From the NCBI GenBank assembly GCA_016203765.1, contig JACQMB010000145.1, positions 81,283-145,282 on the forward strand: a stretch of 64,000 bases of DNA, in the 5' to 3' direction. Of this stretch, positions 54,696 through 62,351 are shown one piece after another. Under the pieces are notes generated by a model. The model worked only from the letters and a program-made list of their open reading frames with translations. It made no database searches and had not been told where the DNA came from. This stretch comes from Deltaproteobacteria bacterium. Lineage in GTDB: Bacteria; UBA10199; SPLOWO2-01-44-7. Made by a program: the position numbers and the translations under genes. Positions within the stretch are counted from its first letter, which is position 1. The number at the start of each line of letters is the position of its first letter.

Positions 54696-55046
54696 ATGGC
54701 TAGATGGCTAAATTTTTACATCATTTTGGTTCTAATCTGTATTTCCACGTGCACTCAGAACAAGACTGATCATATTACCCAAAAAGATCCTTTTGAGATT
54801 TGGCGTTCAAAAAATTTAGGAGATCGGGGCAAAGTTGCTTATAAGGTGAGTCAGGAAATTTTAAAAAGAAAGCCGAGTAAAGATGAGATGCTTCAGTTAT
54901 TAGGCGACCCCGACTTTAATGAGGGGGAATGTTTTTTGTATAAATATACGGCTTACTATAATTCTATGTATAATGACTGGCCCGAAACTCTAAGTGTTTG
55001 CTATAACCAGAATGGACAACTTCAAAAAGTTTTTCGAATGGATTAA
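54696..55046 (+). CDS. Small lipoprotein-like candidate immunity protein for RHS2
   Basis: 116 residues starting five bases after the RHS2 stop. An N-terminal hydrophobic segment ends ISTC, a weak lipobox, and continues as a charged exported domain: KRKPSKDEMLQLLGDPDFNE resembles the SmpA/BamE-type fold. The GC content is as low as the toxin tip, consistent with the two having arrived as a unit. An exported immunity protein would suit a toxin acting in the periplasm or envelope. Role inferred from position. Confidence 0.65.
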   Translation: MARWLNFYIILVLICISTCTQNKTDHITQKDPFEIWRSKNLGDRGKVAYKVSQEILKRKPSKDEMLQLLGDPDFNEGECFLYKYTAYYNSMYNDWPETLSVCYNQNGQLQKVFRMD

Positions 55047-55067
55047 ATATTCTGGGGACACGATACT

Positions 55068-55090
55068 AGAGTGCAGTTTGACCGCCCCTT
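55068..55090. repeat. 23-bp direct repeat, left copy
   Basis: AGAGTGCAGTTTGACCGCCC plus CTT recurs exactly at 56565-56587, so the two copies bracket the transposase unit. A half REP-like element (GGGGACACGATACTA, 55054-55068) lies directly to its left. Confidence 0.8.
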
Positions 55091-55114
55091 TCCTTTTCGA
55101 AATCGGGCCCAGTA

Positions 55115-55139
55115 AAGGGGTCAAGTCTTGACATTTGCA
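55115..55139. repeat. 25-bp inverted repeat left of the transposase
   Basis: The 25 bases match 56124-56148 perfectly in inverted orientation. The arm itself contains a near-palindrome, GTCAAG-T-CTTGAC. The pair tightly flanks the transposase gene. Confidence 0.9.
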
Positions 55140-55161
55140 AGGAGGGTGTTAGGAGGGGGAT

Positions 55162-56142
55162 ATGGCGAGGCCGTTACGGATTCAATATAAGGGCGCTTGG
55201 TATCATGTGATGAACCGGGGAGGGGGTCGTCAGCGAATTTTTTGTGCGGGCAAGGATTATGAGATTTTCGTGAAACTTTTGGAGGAGTCGGTTGGACTTT
55301 GGGGCATTCGGATTCATGCCTTCAGTTTGTTGCCGAATCATTATCATTTATTGGTGGAGACCCCTCGGGGGAATTTATCGCGAGCCATGCGGCATATCGA
55401 TGGAGTTTATACGCAACGGTTTAACAGGAATCACAAACGAGATGGGCATTTGTTTCGAGGGCGATATAGATCGATATTAGTGGAAGAGGAAGGCTATTTG
55501 GTGGAGTTGCTCCGCTACATTCATTTGAATCCGGTACGGGCGGGTTTAGTGAGGAAGCCGCAGGAGCATTGTTGGACGAGCCATCATGTTTACTTGGGAG
55601 GGGCCAAGGATCGCGGGTGGTTAACGACGGAGCGATTGCTTTGGTATTTTGCGAAGAGGTTATCGAAAGCCCGCAGGAAGTTACACGAGTTTGTTATGGC
55701 GGGGGTTCCTGAGAAGTTGATGATGAAAATGGAGGGGCGGCGATGGCCGAGTATTTTGAGCTCGGATAATTTTCGGGAGTGGGTGGAGAGGAATTTTGTG
55801 GAAGGGGTTAAAGATCGGGAAGTGCAATATGTGGTGGAGGACGAAGGAGGGATTAAGGAGCCTCAAATACGACGGATTCTTTGTGAAGTGACTGGGGAGG
55901 GATGGGGCGGGATACGCCGTCCGGAGAGTTTGAGACAGAAGGAATTTCGGCGGATGGCGATATGGGCCTATCGTCGTTATTTGGGATTGAGCTACGGGGC
56001 TATTTCGGAACATTTTGGAGGACTTCATCCTTCGTATATTTCCCGAGTTATCAGTGGGTCAACAACGGGGAGCGGCTGGAGAGAAGGCGATTTATGTCAG
56101 CATTTAGTCGCAGAGATAGAGCATGCAAATGTCAAGACTTGA
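55162..56142 (+). CDS. REP-associated tyrosine (Y1) transposase
   Basis: A 326-residue IS200-like HUH transposase of the RAYT group. HYH is at residues 60-62, the Tyr is in the RYIHLNPVRAGLV block (about Y119), and LFRGRYRSILVEE is typical of this family. A C-terminal extension ends with an HTH-like GAISEHFGGLHPSYISRVIS. The start has GGAGGGGG upstream. RAYTs mobilise REP palindromes in trans, and such palindromes are scattered in this window, although those flanking this gene have a different sequence. Confidence 0.92.
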   Translation: MARPLRIQYKGAWYHVMNRGGGRQRIFCAGKDYEIFVKLLEESVGLWGIRIHAFSLLPNHYHLLVETPRGNLSRAMRHIDGVYTQRFNRNHKRDGHLFRGRYRSILVEEEGYLVELLRYIHLNPVRAGLVRKPQEHCWTSHHVYLGGAKDRGWLTTERLLWYFAKRLSKARRKLHEFVMAGVPEKLMMKMEGRRWPSILSSDNFREWVERNFVEGVKDREVQYVVEDEGGIKEPQIRRILCEVTGEGWGGIRRPESLRQKEFRRMAIWAYRRYLGLSYGAISEHFGGLHPSYISRVISGSTTGSGWREGDLCQHLVAEIEHANVKT

Positions 56143-56148
56143 CCCCTT
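56124..56148. repeat. 25-bp inverted repeat right of the transposase
   Basis: Perfect inverse of 55115-55139; it overlaps the last codons of the transposase gene. Shorter relics of the outer part occur at about 24078-24093 and 26229-26246. Confidence 0.9.
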
Positions 56149-56158
56149 ATCATTGAAC

Positions 56159-56419
56159 ATGACGTTCCTCTCGATAACTTTTTACTCTCATGTGGTTTAT
56201 GCGCATAATCCTGAATCAGCACTAATGACATTTAGCTTTATTGGCATTGCATCAGTTGGCAGCATGCTAATATGCATGTTATGGGTACTACCAAAAATAT
56301 TTAGAATAGATTTAGAATTGGGTGGAAAAATTATTGTAGGCATCTTACTGGTTGTCATATTTTACATCATATATGGTTTCTTCCTCGGTGAAATTTTATA
56401 TGAGCAGTTAGGTGGTTAA
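56159..56419 (+). CDS. Small membrane protein, hypothetical
   Basis: 86 residues from ATG 56159 (the frame is open from 56123 but that part is the inverted repeat). Three hydrophobic segments are visible (FLSITFYSHVVYAH; GIASVGSMLICMLWVLP; IIVGILLVVIFYIIYGFFL). It is AT-rich and lies between mobile repeats. No family recognised. It may be a passenger gene or a remnant. Confidence 0.4.
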   Translation: MTFLSITFYSHVVYAHNPESALMTFSFIGIASVGSMLICMLWVLPKIFRIDLELGGKIIVGILLVVIFYIIYGFFLGEILYEQLGG

Positions 56420-56439
56420 AGTACATATTCCGGTTTCAG

Positions 56440-56587
56440 CCTATGAGGAATTAAGTATCGTGTCCCCCGATTTCCAAATTTAGAGAAATCGGGGGAAATC
56501 GGGGGACACAATACTTAATTCGTTAAAAAAATCCTACAGACGAAAAAAAACTCAGACGGACGAGAGAGTGCAGTTTGACCGCCCCTT
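56440..56587. repeat. Long REP-like palindrome and right copy of the 23-bp repeat
   Basis: The arms 56449-56473 and 56496-56520 are 25 bases each with one mismatch. They share the GTATCGTGTCCCC core of the other palindromes. The right copy of the direct repeat that brackets the transposase follows at 56565-56587. The 320-base space 56420-56739 holds nothing else convincing. Confidence 0.82.
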
Positions 56588-56739
56588 GAGGTGGACCCCA
56601 TTTCCCATTCATCTCCAACCTTTACATTTGCGGTTTTTTTCATTATTCTGACCGCTTTTGGGGGGAGGGCCGCTTTGGGGACTGCCGGAGAGGGCAACGC
56701 GCCGGCTGTTTTTAAAGGCTTCAATCGAAAGGAACTACC

Positions 56740-57471
56740 ATGAATAAATCACGACGGATGCTGATTTGGATACCGCTGGTTGTTTTGGCGGTGGCGGCGG
56801 GGACCGGTTGCGCAAAGAGCGTGAAAATGACCGTCATCAGAAAGCCCGACGCCCGATTCGATTTCAGGGCGGTCAATGACGTCGCCGTTTTGCCGATTAC
56901 CGCCGCGAAGGTCGATTTCGGCGAGGTGGTGCCGAATCGCCTCCCCAAAATCAGGGCCCTGCTGGCCAAAATGCAGGGGATCACGCGCAAGGGGATTGTG
57001 GAGGGCTCCATACTTTCCAAGGCGACCAAGGGTTTCCACTACCGGCTTCCCAATCGCAAAACAACCACCGTGGTTCTCAAGCTGAATTTCGACCAGTTCG
57101 ACAACGGCCATCAGGGGATGCGCGCGGTCTCCGGCAAAGTCCCCCTGGTGGGGCGCTGGTTAAAGAAAAAGGGCCGGGCGAAGGTCATGCTTCGGGCGCA
57201 GGTCTTGCATCCGCAGACCCAGGCGGTCCTCACGGAATTTACGGCCCTCTCCTTTGGGGATGGCGGCCTGGTCGACAACACGGGAGGGTTCGATTCCGAG
57301 GTTCTCTATTCCGCCGCCAACAATGCCAACGAGGGGATGTATGACCACCTTTCCAAACTGATCGGCAACAAATACAAACGCTTCGCGAACATCAGAAAAA
57401 AGGCGAAGATGGGCATGCAGGATCAAAAAGCCGTGATCAAAGAGGAAAAAAGGGAACTGCCGAAAAAATAA
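56740..57471 (+). CDS. Lipoprotein, hypothetical
   Basis: 243 residues with a clear lipobox AAGTGC at residues 20-25 after VVLAVA. The mature domain is beta-rich (FDFRAVNDVAVLPITAAKVD) and resembles lipoproteins that carry a conserved VAVLP segment. GKVPLVGRWLKKKGRAKVM follows, and the tail is basic. GC content is that of the core genome. It probably sits in the outer membrane. No partner is evident. Confidence 0.72.
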   Translation: MNKSRRMLIWIPLVVLAVAAGTGCAKSVKMTVIRKPDARFDFRAVNDVAVLPITAAKVDFGEVVPNRLPKIRALLAKMQGITRKGIVEGSILSKATKGFHYRLPNRKTTTVVLKLNFDQFDNGHQGMRAVSGKVPLVGRWLKKKGRAKVMLRAQVLHPQTQAVLTEFTALSFGDGGLVDNTGGFDSEVLYSAANNANEGMYDHLSKLIGNKYKRFANIRKKAKMGMQDQKAVIKEEKRELPKK

Positions 57472-57472
57472 C

Positions 57473-57523
57473 GGGAACATGCTACTTATTTCGGCCAACG
57501 AGGAATTGAGTATCGTGTTCCCC
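57473..57523. repeat. REP-like palindrome after the lipoprotein gene
   Basis: GGGAACATGCTACTTA and TTGAGTATCGTGTTCCC are imperfect inverted arms around TTCGGCCAACGAGGAA. The loop resembles the CCTCATAGGCCGAAA loop of the other copies, inverted. It may double as a terminator for the lipoprotein gene. Confidence 0.65.
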
Positions 57524-57548
57524 GATTTCCTGATATTATCCGGCGCCG

Positions 57549-59648
57549 ATGTTTTTTAAAAGGCGCTTCCTGTCTTTGTTTTTGGTCCTTGGTTTCTGGC
57601 CCCTGCTCCCCGGTCCAGCTCTCGCCGCCGTCACTTTTACTGGACTCGCCACGCGGGATTTTCAATCCGATTCCTGCCTCGCCGACCCGGGCGGGCGGGA
57701 TGTGGGGATGCCTTCGGCTTTTCCGGACACGGAGATCAGCGGATGGGATATCGAGGCGGTCTGTCTCTCCTACGATCCGGCCGCGGACATCCTTTATATC
57801 GGCATCCAGACTTTCGACGACGCCAGCAACGTCCCCATTATTTTCGGCGATGCCGATGGGGACGGTTTTGAGGACTCCGCCGGGCTCGTTTTGCAAACCC
57901 TGTTGGGGGAGGATCGCGGTGATCTGGAGGGCGGGGAATTTTTTACGCTGGCCCTCGATTTCAACAATGACGATGTCGCTGATCTGGTTGCCGGGACCCA
58001 CAATGAAAACGGCCTGAGCGCCTTTGGAATCCGTGACGGGGCCGCCCCTCCCGACCACAACCTCCTACTGGCCCCCCTGGCGCGATTTTACGGGGCGGCC
58101 CTGCCGGCAACGTTGTCCGTGAACTTAGGTTTCTTTCCCGATCGCGACCACCCCCATTTGGAATTTGCCGTCACCGGTTTGTCCACCCTGCCCGAATACA
58201 GCGCCCTCGATTTTTCCGATCCCGATTCCTTTTTTCGACTCTACATCACGACCGGCAGTTTTGACGACGACGGGATCGCGGAGGAGTATTTTCCGAACGT
58301 GGCCGCCTGGCGCTCGCTCCAGGTGGAAGCGCTGGGCGATTTCGACGGCGACACCGTCAATGACGCCTTCGACCGGGACGATGACAACGACACCCTTTCC
58401 GATTTGATCGAAAAAAATCTCGCGGTTTTTGACGCCGACGGCGACGGCCTGCTTTCGGAAGACGAGGCCCTGGCCAGTGAACTGGACCTCAACGCCGACG
58501 GCGATATTGATCTTAACGACGTGGGGAGATGGCCCGACGCCGACGGCGACGGCACGCCCGACTACCTGGATGCCGACAGTGATAATGATGGGATTGCCGA
58601 CGCGGACGAGGCGGCCGCCTTAGCCGCCGCAGAAGGTGAGGGGACGTCGGCCGGCCTGCGTCCGGTGGTCGCTTTTTCGGCCGGGGCCGAGGCTGACGAA
58701 AGTTCCGGCGATTCCGCCCCGGCGCGGTTGGGGGGCGACGTTGATCTGACCCGCGGGCCGGTTCGCCTGCAGGGGGCTTCCTGCGGCGTGGCGGCCGGGC
58801 CTTTTTCGGCGCAGATGTTTTTCGTCTGGCTCTTTTTGATTTGCTATTTCGGTTTGTCGCCGAAGGCTTGGGCCCTGCGTGCCGATCATTTTGACGACCG
58901 GACCGAGACGGCCCAAACGCTTGCTCCCAAAAAATTTTTCGCGGGGCTTACGCAATTTTTAACGCACGCGCCGCTGGGATTCGGCCTGACCAGCACCGGA
59001 CAATCTCTGGACAATGTCGTCAACTATTTTTACGTTTGGGATGTTTGGGGGGCGATTGGCCTGTTTGAAAATTGGGAGGCGGGTCTGCGCGTCCCGGCCG
59101 CCCTGGCCGCGCAGGTGGAGGATTTGAATTCCAGCGTGGAGCGGAACACCTCCGCCATGGGGGATATCCGTCTGCAAGCCAAGTGGCGCCCACTCTCGTG
59201 GTTTGCGATTCTCACTTATTTGGACCTTCCCACCGGCGAGGCGGGCGATTTTTTTGGTGAGGCGAACGTAACCGGCGGTTTTAAACTTCTGGCCGAACAA
59301 TCATGGAAACGGCATACTTTTGCCGGGCATTTGGGGTTTTTGGGAAGGGGCCCGGAAACCGTCGCGGCCTCCAACATCACCCTGCTGAAAGTTTATCCGG
59401 AAATGCTCTGGGGGGCCTATTACGCCTATGACCTCTCCCGGAACTGGCTGGGGCTTACCCATTTGTGGGGTTCCAGCGATTTTCGAAGCGAGGCGACCAC
59501 GCCGGTGGAATGGGATTTTGGTTTTCAAAAGGGCCTCGAGCGCCTGCCGATGGCCTTCTCTTTCGGCTTCGGCTTCGGGCTGACCCCCGGCTACGGCGTG
59601 CCGACCTATCGGTTGTTGCTCGGGTTGAAATATTTTTCTTCGCTTTGA
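57549..59648 (+). CDS. Calcium-repeat protein fused to an outer-membrane beta-barrel-like domain
   Basis: 699 residues. A signal peptide (FLSLFLVLGFWPLLPGPALA) is followed by a beta domain and acidic thrombospondin-3/EF-hand type repeats around 262-350 (FDADGDGLLSEDEAL; DADGDGTPDYLDADSDNDG). A second hydrophobic segment (SAQMFFVWLFLICYFG, about 420-440) comes next, after a GASCG motif, then a ~250-residue C-terminal region with alternating aromatic strands ending in LGLKYFSSL, as in barrel proteins. The internal hydrophobic segment looks like a signal peptide or a GlyGly-type sorting end, as if two exported proteins were joined. Confidence 0.6.
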   Translation: MFFKRRFLSLFLVLGFWPLLPGPALAAVTFTGLATRDFQSDSCLADPGGRDVGMPSAFPDTEISGWDIEAVCLSYDPAADILYIGIQTFDDASNVPIIFGDADGDGFEDSAGLVLQTLLGEDRGDLEGGEFFTLALDFNNDDVADLVAGTHNENGLSAFGIRDGAAPPDHNLLLAPLARFYGAALPATLSVNLGFFPDRDHPHLEFAVTGLSTLPEYSALDFSDPDSFFRLYITTGSFDDDGIAEEYFPNVAAWRSLQVEALGDFDGDTVNDAFDRDDDNDTLSDLIEKNLAVFDADGDGLLSEDEALASELDLNADGDIDLNDVGRWPDADGDGTPDYLDADSDNDGIADADEAAALAAAEGEGTSAGLRPVVAFSAGAEADESSGDSAPARLGGDVDLTRGPVRLQGASCGVAAGPFSAQMFFVWLFLICYFGLSPKAWALRADHFDDRTETAQTLAPKKFFAGLTQFLTHAPLGFGLTSTGQSLDNVVNYFYVWDVWGAIGLFENWEAGLRVPAALAAQVEDLNSSVERNTSAMGDIRLQAKWRPLSWFAILTYLDLPTGEAGDFFGEANVTGGFKLLAEQSWKRHTFAGHLGFLGRGPETVAASNITLLKVYPEMLWGAYYAYDLSRNWLGLTHLWGSSDFRSEATTPVEWDFGFQKGLERLPMAFSFGFGFGLTPGYGVPTYRLLLGLKYFSSL

Positions 59649-59709
59649 GCTGATGAGCGGTTTTATCGGGAGCGGCTGGAGAATTTTTTGCGGTGTTCCC
59701 GGTGCTTTC

Positions 59710-59883
59710 GACGGCCATCTCCATTTCAACATCCACCTCCTCGCCCACCAAGGCGATGACAAATGGGTGGAGCCCGCCATCCTCGCCGCCAAACAATGTC
59801 TGATGAGCGACGCCTTGCCGGAGCCAAACGCCGAGTGTGAGTTTTGTGGGTATCGGAGAGAGGGGCGGGGGGTGGAAGTGTAA
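59710..59883 (+). pseudogene. Decayed 3' end of a PD-(D/E)XK/Cas4-like nuclease gene, copy 1
   Basis: The frame reads DGHLHFNIHLLAHQGDD, KWVEPAILAAKQCLMSDAL, PEPNAECEFCGYRREG. This resembles the C-terminal end of PD-(D/E)XK nuclease-like proteins, with a C-x14-C-x2-C cysteine pattern as in Cas4-type iron-sulfur clusters. No start or catalytic core is present; the upstream part of the frame is short and unrelated. A diverged second copy lies at 61441-61589 beyond the AlbA-type gene. The rest of the 374-base space 59649-60022 holds only AT-rich sequence before the next start. Confidence 0.6.
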
Positions 59884-60022
59884 GGGACTTGAATTCCAAT
59901 CCCAATTTAACCCGTTGATCTTTCTAGTAAAATTGTATTAAACCTTCCATCGACAAAATAGAAACGCAATTAAAACAGAAATCACGATTGGAGCCGTTAT
60001 TTACTGTTCGTTGGAGGGTACA

Positions 60023-61327
60023 ATGAGGGAAAGTGAAACCGTCGAGTTAAAAAAGAGCCTTGCCGAGCTTAAGGAAGGCATTGTTTCGGTTACTGCTATT
60101 TTAAATAAGCATGGAATGGGAGTGCTGTGGTTTGGCGTGAAACATGATGGGACTGCCGCCGGTTTGGATGTTGGTGAAAAAACCCTGCGCGACCTTTCAC
60201 AGTCTATTGCGGCGCATATTGAACCCAAAATCTACCCGAAAATCAGCATAGAAAAACATCAAGGCAAGAAATGCATTAAGGTCGCATTTTGCGGGAAAGA
60301 TGCCCCCTATTTCGCCTATGGCAGGGCTTACATGCGAGTGGCGGACGAGGATCGTCAGCTCACAGTAAAAGAACTTGAACATCTGATTCTCATCAAAAAT
60401 CGCGAGACTCTGCGTTGGGATACCGAGCCTTGCGCCATGCCAATAAAAGATACCTCCGAATCTCGTCTCAAGAGTTTTCTTAAGAGCGCAGGGTTAAAGT
60501 GGAGTACGTCCACCAACGCCTTGGAGAAACTGGGACTGCTTAAAGAGGGCCGGCTTCTTAATGCCGCCAGCATCTTTTTTTCAAAAACTCCAAACTTGCA
60601 GTTGCGGTGTGCTGTATTTGGAGGCACCAGTAGCGCAACCATCATTGACCGACATGACTTTGAAGGAAACATTCTGGAGCTGATCGAAGAAGCACAAAAA
60701 TATATTCTGAAAAACATTCACATCGGTATGCGTCTTAAGGGGTTGTATCGCGAAGACGTCCCCGAAATTTCGAGTGAAGCCATCCGTGAGACCATCATCA
60801 ACGCCTTTTGTCACAGGGATTATCGCGATCCTGATCATGTGCAAATTGCCATTTTCAAGAATCGAGTCGAAATTCGCAGTCCGGGAGAACTTTTTGACGG
60901 ATTGACCATTGAGAAGATACGCAAAGGAAATATTTCCCGCCGCCGTAATCCGCTTATTGCCGACCTGCTTCGCCGGATACAGATGGTGGAAGCCTGGGGC
61001 CGAGGCATGTCGCTTATCCTCGAAAAAGAACCAAGCGTTGCATTCAAAGAAACCGCAAAATTGTTCATCACCAGCTTTGCCCGGCCATCGTTTGATGAAA
61101 CCAAAGAGAAGACGATCCAAAAAACGTCGGAGAAAACGTCGGAGAAAACGTCGGAGAAAATTGTGGAAGCGATTCGGCAAAATGCAAAGATAACCATTCA
61201 AGAACTTGCAGGACTGATCGGGGTGACAGAGCGCTCCATTGAACGTAATATCAGTAAATTACAAGCCGAAGGCCAACTTCGCCGCATTGGTCCCGACAAG
61301 GGGGGGCATTGGGAGGTTTTGAAATGA
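60023..61327 (+). CDS. AlbA/Schlafen-type nucleic-acid-binding protein with ATPase-like and winged-helix domains
   Basis: 434 residues from ATG 60023 (GGAGGGT upstream). The N-terminal AlbA_2 domain has ESETVELKKSLAELKEGIV and GVLWFGVKHDGTAAGL. A central GHKL-like ATPase region (EAIRETIINAFCHRDYRDPD; NRVEIRSPGELFDGL; EAWGRGMSLIL) and a C-terminal winged helix (LAGLIGVTERSIERNISKLQ) follow. A Lys-Thr-Ser-Glu linker comes from three perfect 12-bp repeats. Such proteins are annotated as ATP-dependent regulators and often travel with restriction or toxin genes. It is flanked by decayed nuclease fragments. Confidence 0.85.
   Translation: MRESETVELKKSLAELKEGIVSVTAILNKHGMGVLWFGVKHDGTAAGLDVGEKTLRDLSQSIAAHIEPKIYPKISIEKHQGKKCIKVAFCGKDAPYFAYGRAYMRVADEDRQLTVKELEHLILIKNRETLRWDTEPCAMPIKDTSESRLKSFLKSAGLKWSTSTNALEKLGLLKEGRLLNAASIFFSKTPNLQLRCAVFGGTSSATIIDRHDFEGNILELIEEAQKYILKNIHIGMRLKGLYREDVPEISSEAIRETIINAFCHRDYRDPDHVQIAIFKNRVEIRSPGELFDGLTIEKIRKGNISRRRNPLIADLLRRIQMVEAWGRGMSLILEKEPSVAFKETAKLFITSFARPSFDETKEKTIQKTSEKTSEKTSEKIVEAIRQNAKITIQELAGLIGVTERSIERNISKLQAEGQLRRIGPDKGGHWEVLK
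61121..61156. repeat. 12-bp tandem repeat, three copies
   Basis: AAAACGTCGGAG is repeated three times without a mismatch, coding for TSEK units in a linker before the winged-helix domain. The number could vary by slippage without losing frame. Confidence 0.9.
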
Positions 61328-61410
61328 CCATCCCCGACAAACCCAATAGCCGTTTGCAAAAATACCGGCTGACGTCGGCGGGAGCGAAGGCCATGAGGAA
61401 AAAACCATGA
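61324..61410 (+). CDS. Very small open frame between AlbA-type gene and chimeric fragment
   Basis: 28 codons, overlapping the upstream stop and the next start as ATGA on both sides. The sequence includes LQKYRLTSAGAKAMRKKP, which looks like the basic C-terminal end of a larger protein or a small leader. Double translational overlap argues for an original operon. Uncertain. Confidence 0.35.
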   Translation: MTIPDKPNSRLQKYRLTSAGAKAMRKKP

Positions 61411-61589
61411 CTGAACCAACATTGACATGCCCCAACTGCCGACGGCCATCTCCATTTCGACATCCACCTGCTCGCCTGGATCCATCCATCCTCGCCGCAA
61501 AACAATGTCTGATGAGCGACGCTCTGCCGGAGCCAAATGCGGAGTGTGAGTTTTGTGGGTATCGGAGAGAGGGGGGGGTGGAAGTGTAG
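61407..61589 (+). pseudogene. Chimeric fragment: DUF2130-like start joined to nuclease-like end (copy 2)
   Basis: The first residues MTEPTLTCPNCRR resemble the N-terminus of DUF2130 proteins. From base 61441 the DNA instead matches the decayed nuclease end at 59710-59883 (shared ILAAKQCLMSDAL, then ECEFCGYRREG). About 26 bases present in copy 1 are missing, and the reading frame shifts around the join. This is a deletion or recombination scar rather than a working gene. The 327-base space 61328-61654 holds only this and the small frame before it. Confidence 0.55.
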
Positions 61590-61654
61590 AAAACTCAACC
61601 CCAATGCCTGAACCCTTGATCTTATGGGGGATTTGGGGTTTAAGGGGCAAATCA

Positions 61655-62338
61655 ATGTCGGAAAACATAACAATCCGTGACTGGCCTGAAAGTGAGCGCC
61701 CCCGTGAAATGCTTTTAAGTAGAGGGCCTTCGGCTTTATCCGATGCCAACCTCGTTGCCATTTTGCTAAGGACGGGCAACGAGGGTGAAAATGCCGTATC
61801 CCTGGCCCGCAATCTTTTGGCCACTCTTGGGGGATTGTCTGGTTTGGTCAATGCTTCCGAGAAAGAATTGGGAAAGTTTAAGGGACTGGGACCGGCGAAA
61901 ATTTCCATACTCTTGTCCTTAAAAGAAATAATCAAAAGAATCCTGAATGCCAAAATTATTGGCAAAAATGCAGTAAATTCTCCGGAAGAGGTTGTAAATT
62001 ATCTGACAAACACCATGAAAGATTTGAAGAAAGAGGTTTTTAAGGTGATCTACCTGAATAATGCCAATTGTGTGCTTGGCGTTGAAAATGTTTTTGAGGG
62101 AACAGCCGACCAGGCTATGGTCTATCCTCGGGAGGTTGTTCAACGCGCTTTGGAACAGAGCGCAACCGGTGTCATCTTTGCCCATAACCATCCTTCAGGA
62201 TCTCTTGAACCCACGCAACACGACAAAGAAATTACTATCAAATTGGCAAAGGCGTGCCGTGCCGTGGATATAATTCCTTTGGACCATATCATCATTGCCG
62301 GCTCACAATATAGAAGCCTCAAAGAGTATTTGGATTAA
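61655..62338 (+). CDS. radC: RadC-family JAB-domain protein
   Basis: 227 residues from ATG 61655 (AAGGGG upstream). A helix-hairpin-helix region lies near 65-85 (ELGKFKGLGPAKISILLSL), then the JAB/MPN fold with HNHPSG at 177-182 and the metal-site Asp at 190. RadC is no longer regarded as a repair enzyme in the classical sense; copies commonly sit in genomic islands beside restriction systems, as here. HsdR starts 13 bases downstream. Confidence 0.92.
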   Translation: MSENITIRDWPESERPREMLLSRGPSALSDANLVAILLRTGNEGENAVSLARNLLATLGGLSGLVNASEKELGKFKGLGPAKISILLSLKEIIKRILNAKIIGKNAVNSPEEVVNYLTNTMKDLKKEVFKVIYLNNANCVLGVENVFEGTADQAMVYPREVVQRALEQSATGVIFAHNHPSGSLEPTQHDKEITIKLAKACRAVDIIPLDHIIIAGSQYRSLKEYLD

Positions 62339-62351
62339 AAAGTCGCCCGCT

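Noticed and set aside
56515..56724. 69-codon minus-strand frame
   Set aside because: It starts or ends in repeats and has no recognisable features; it lies in the space between palindrome and lipoprotein gene.
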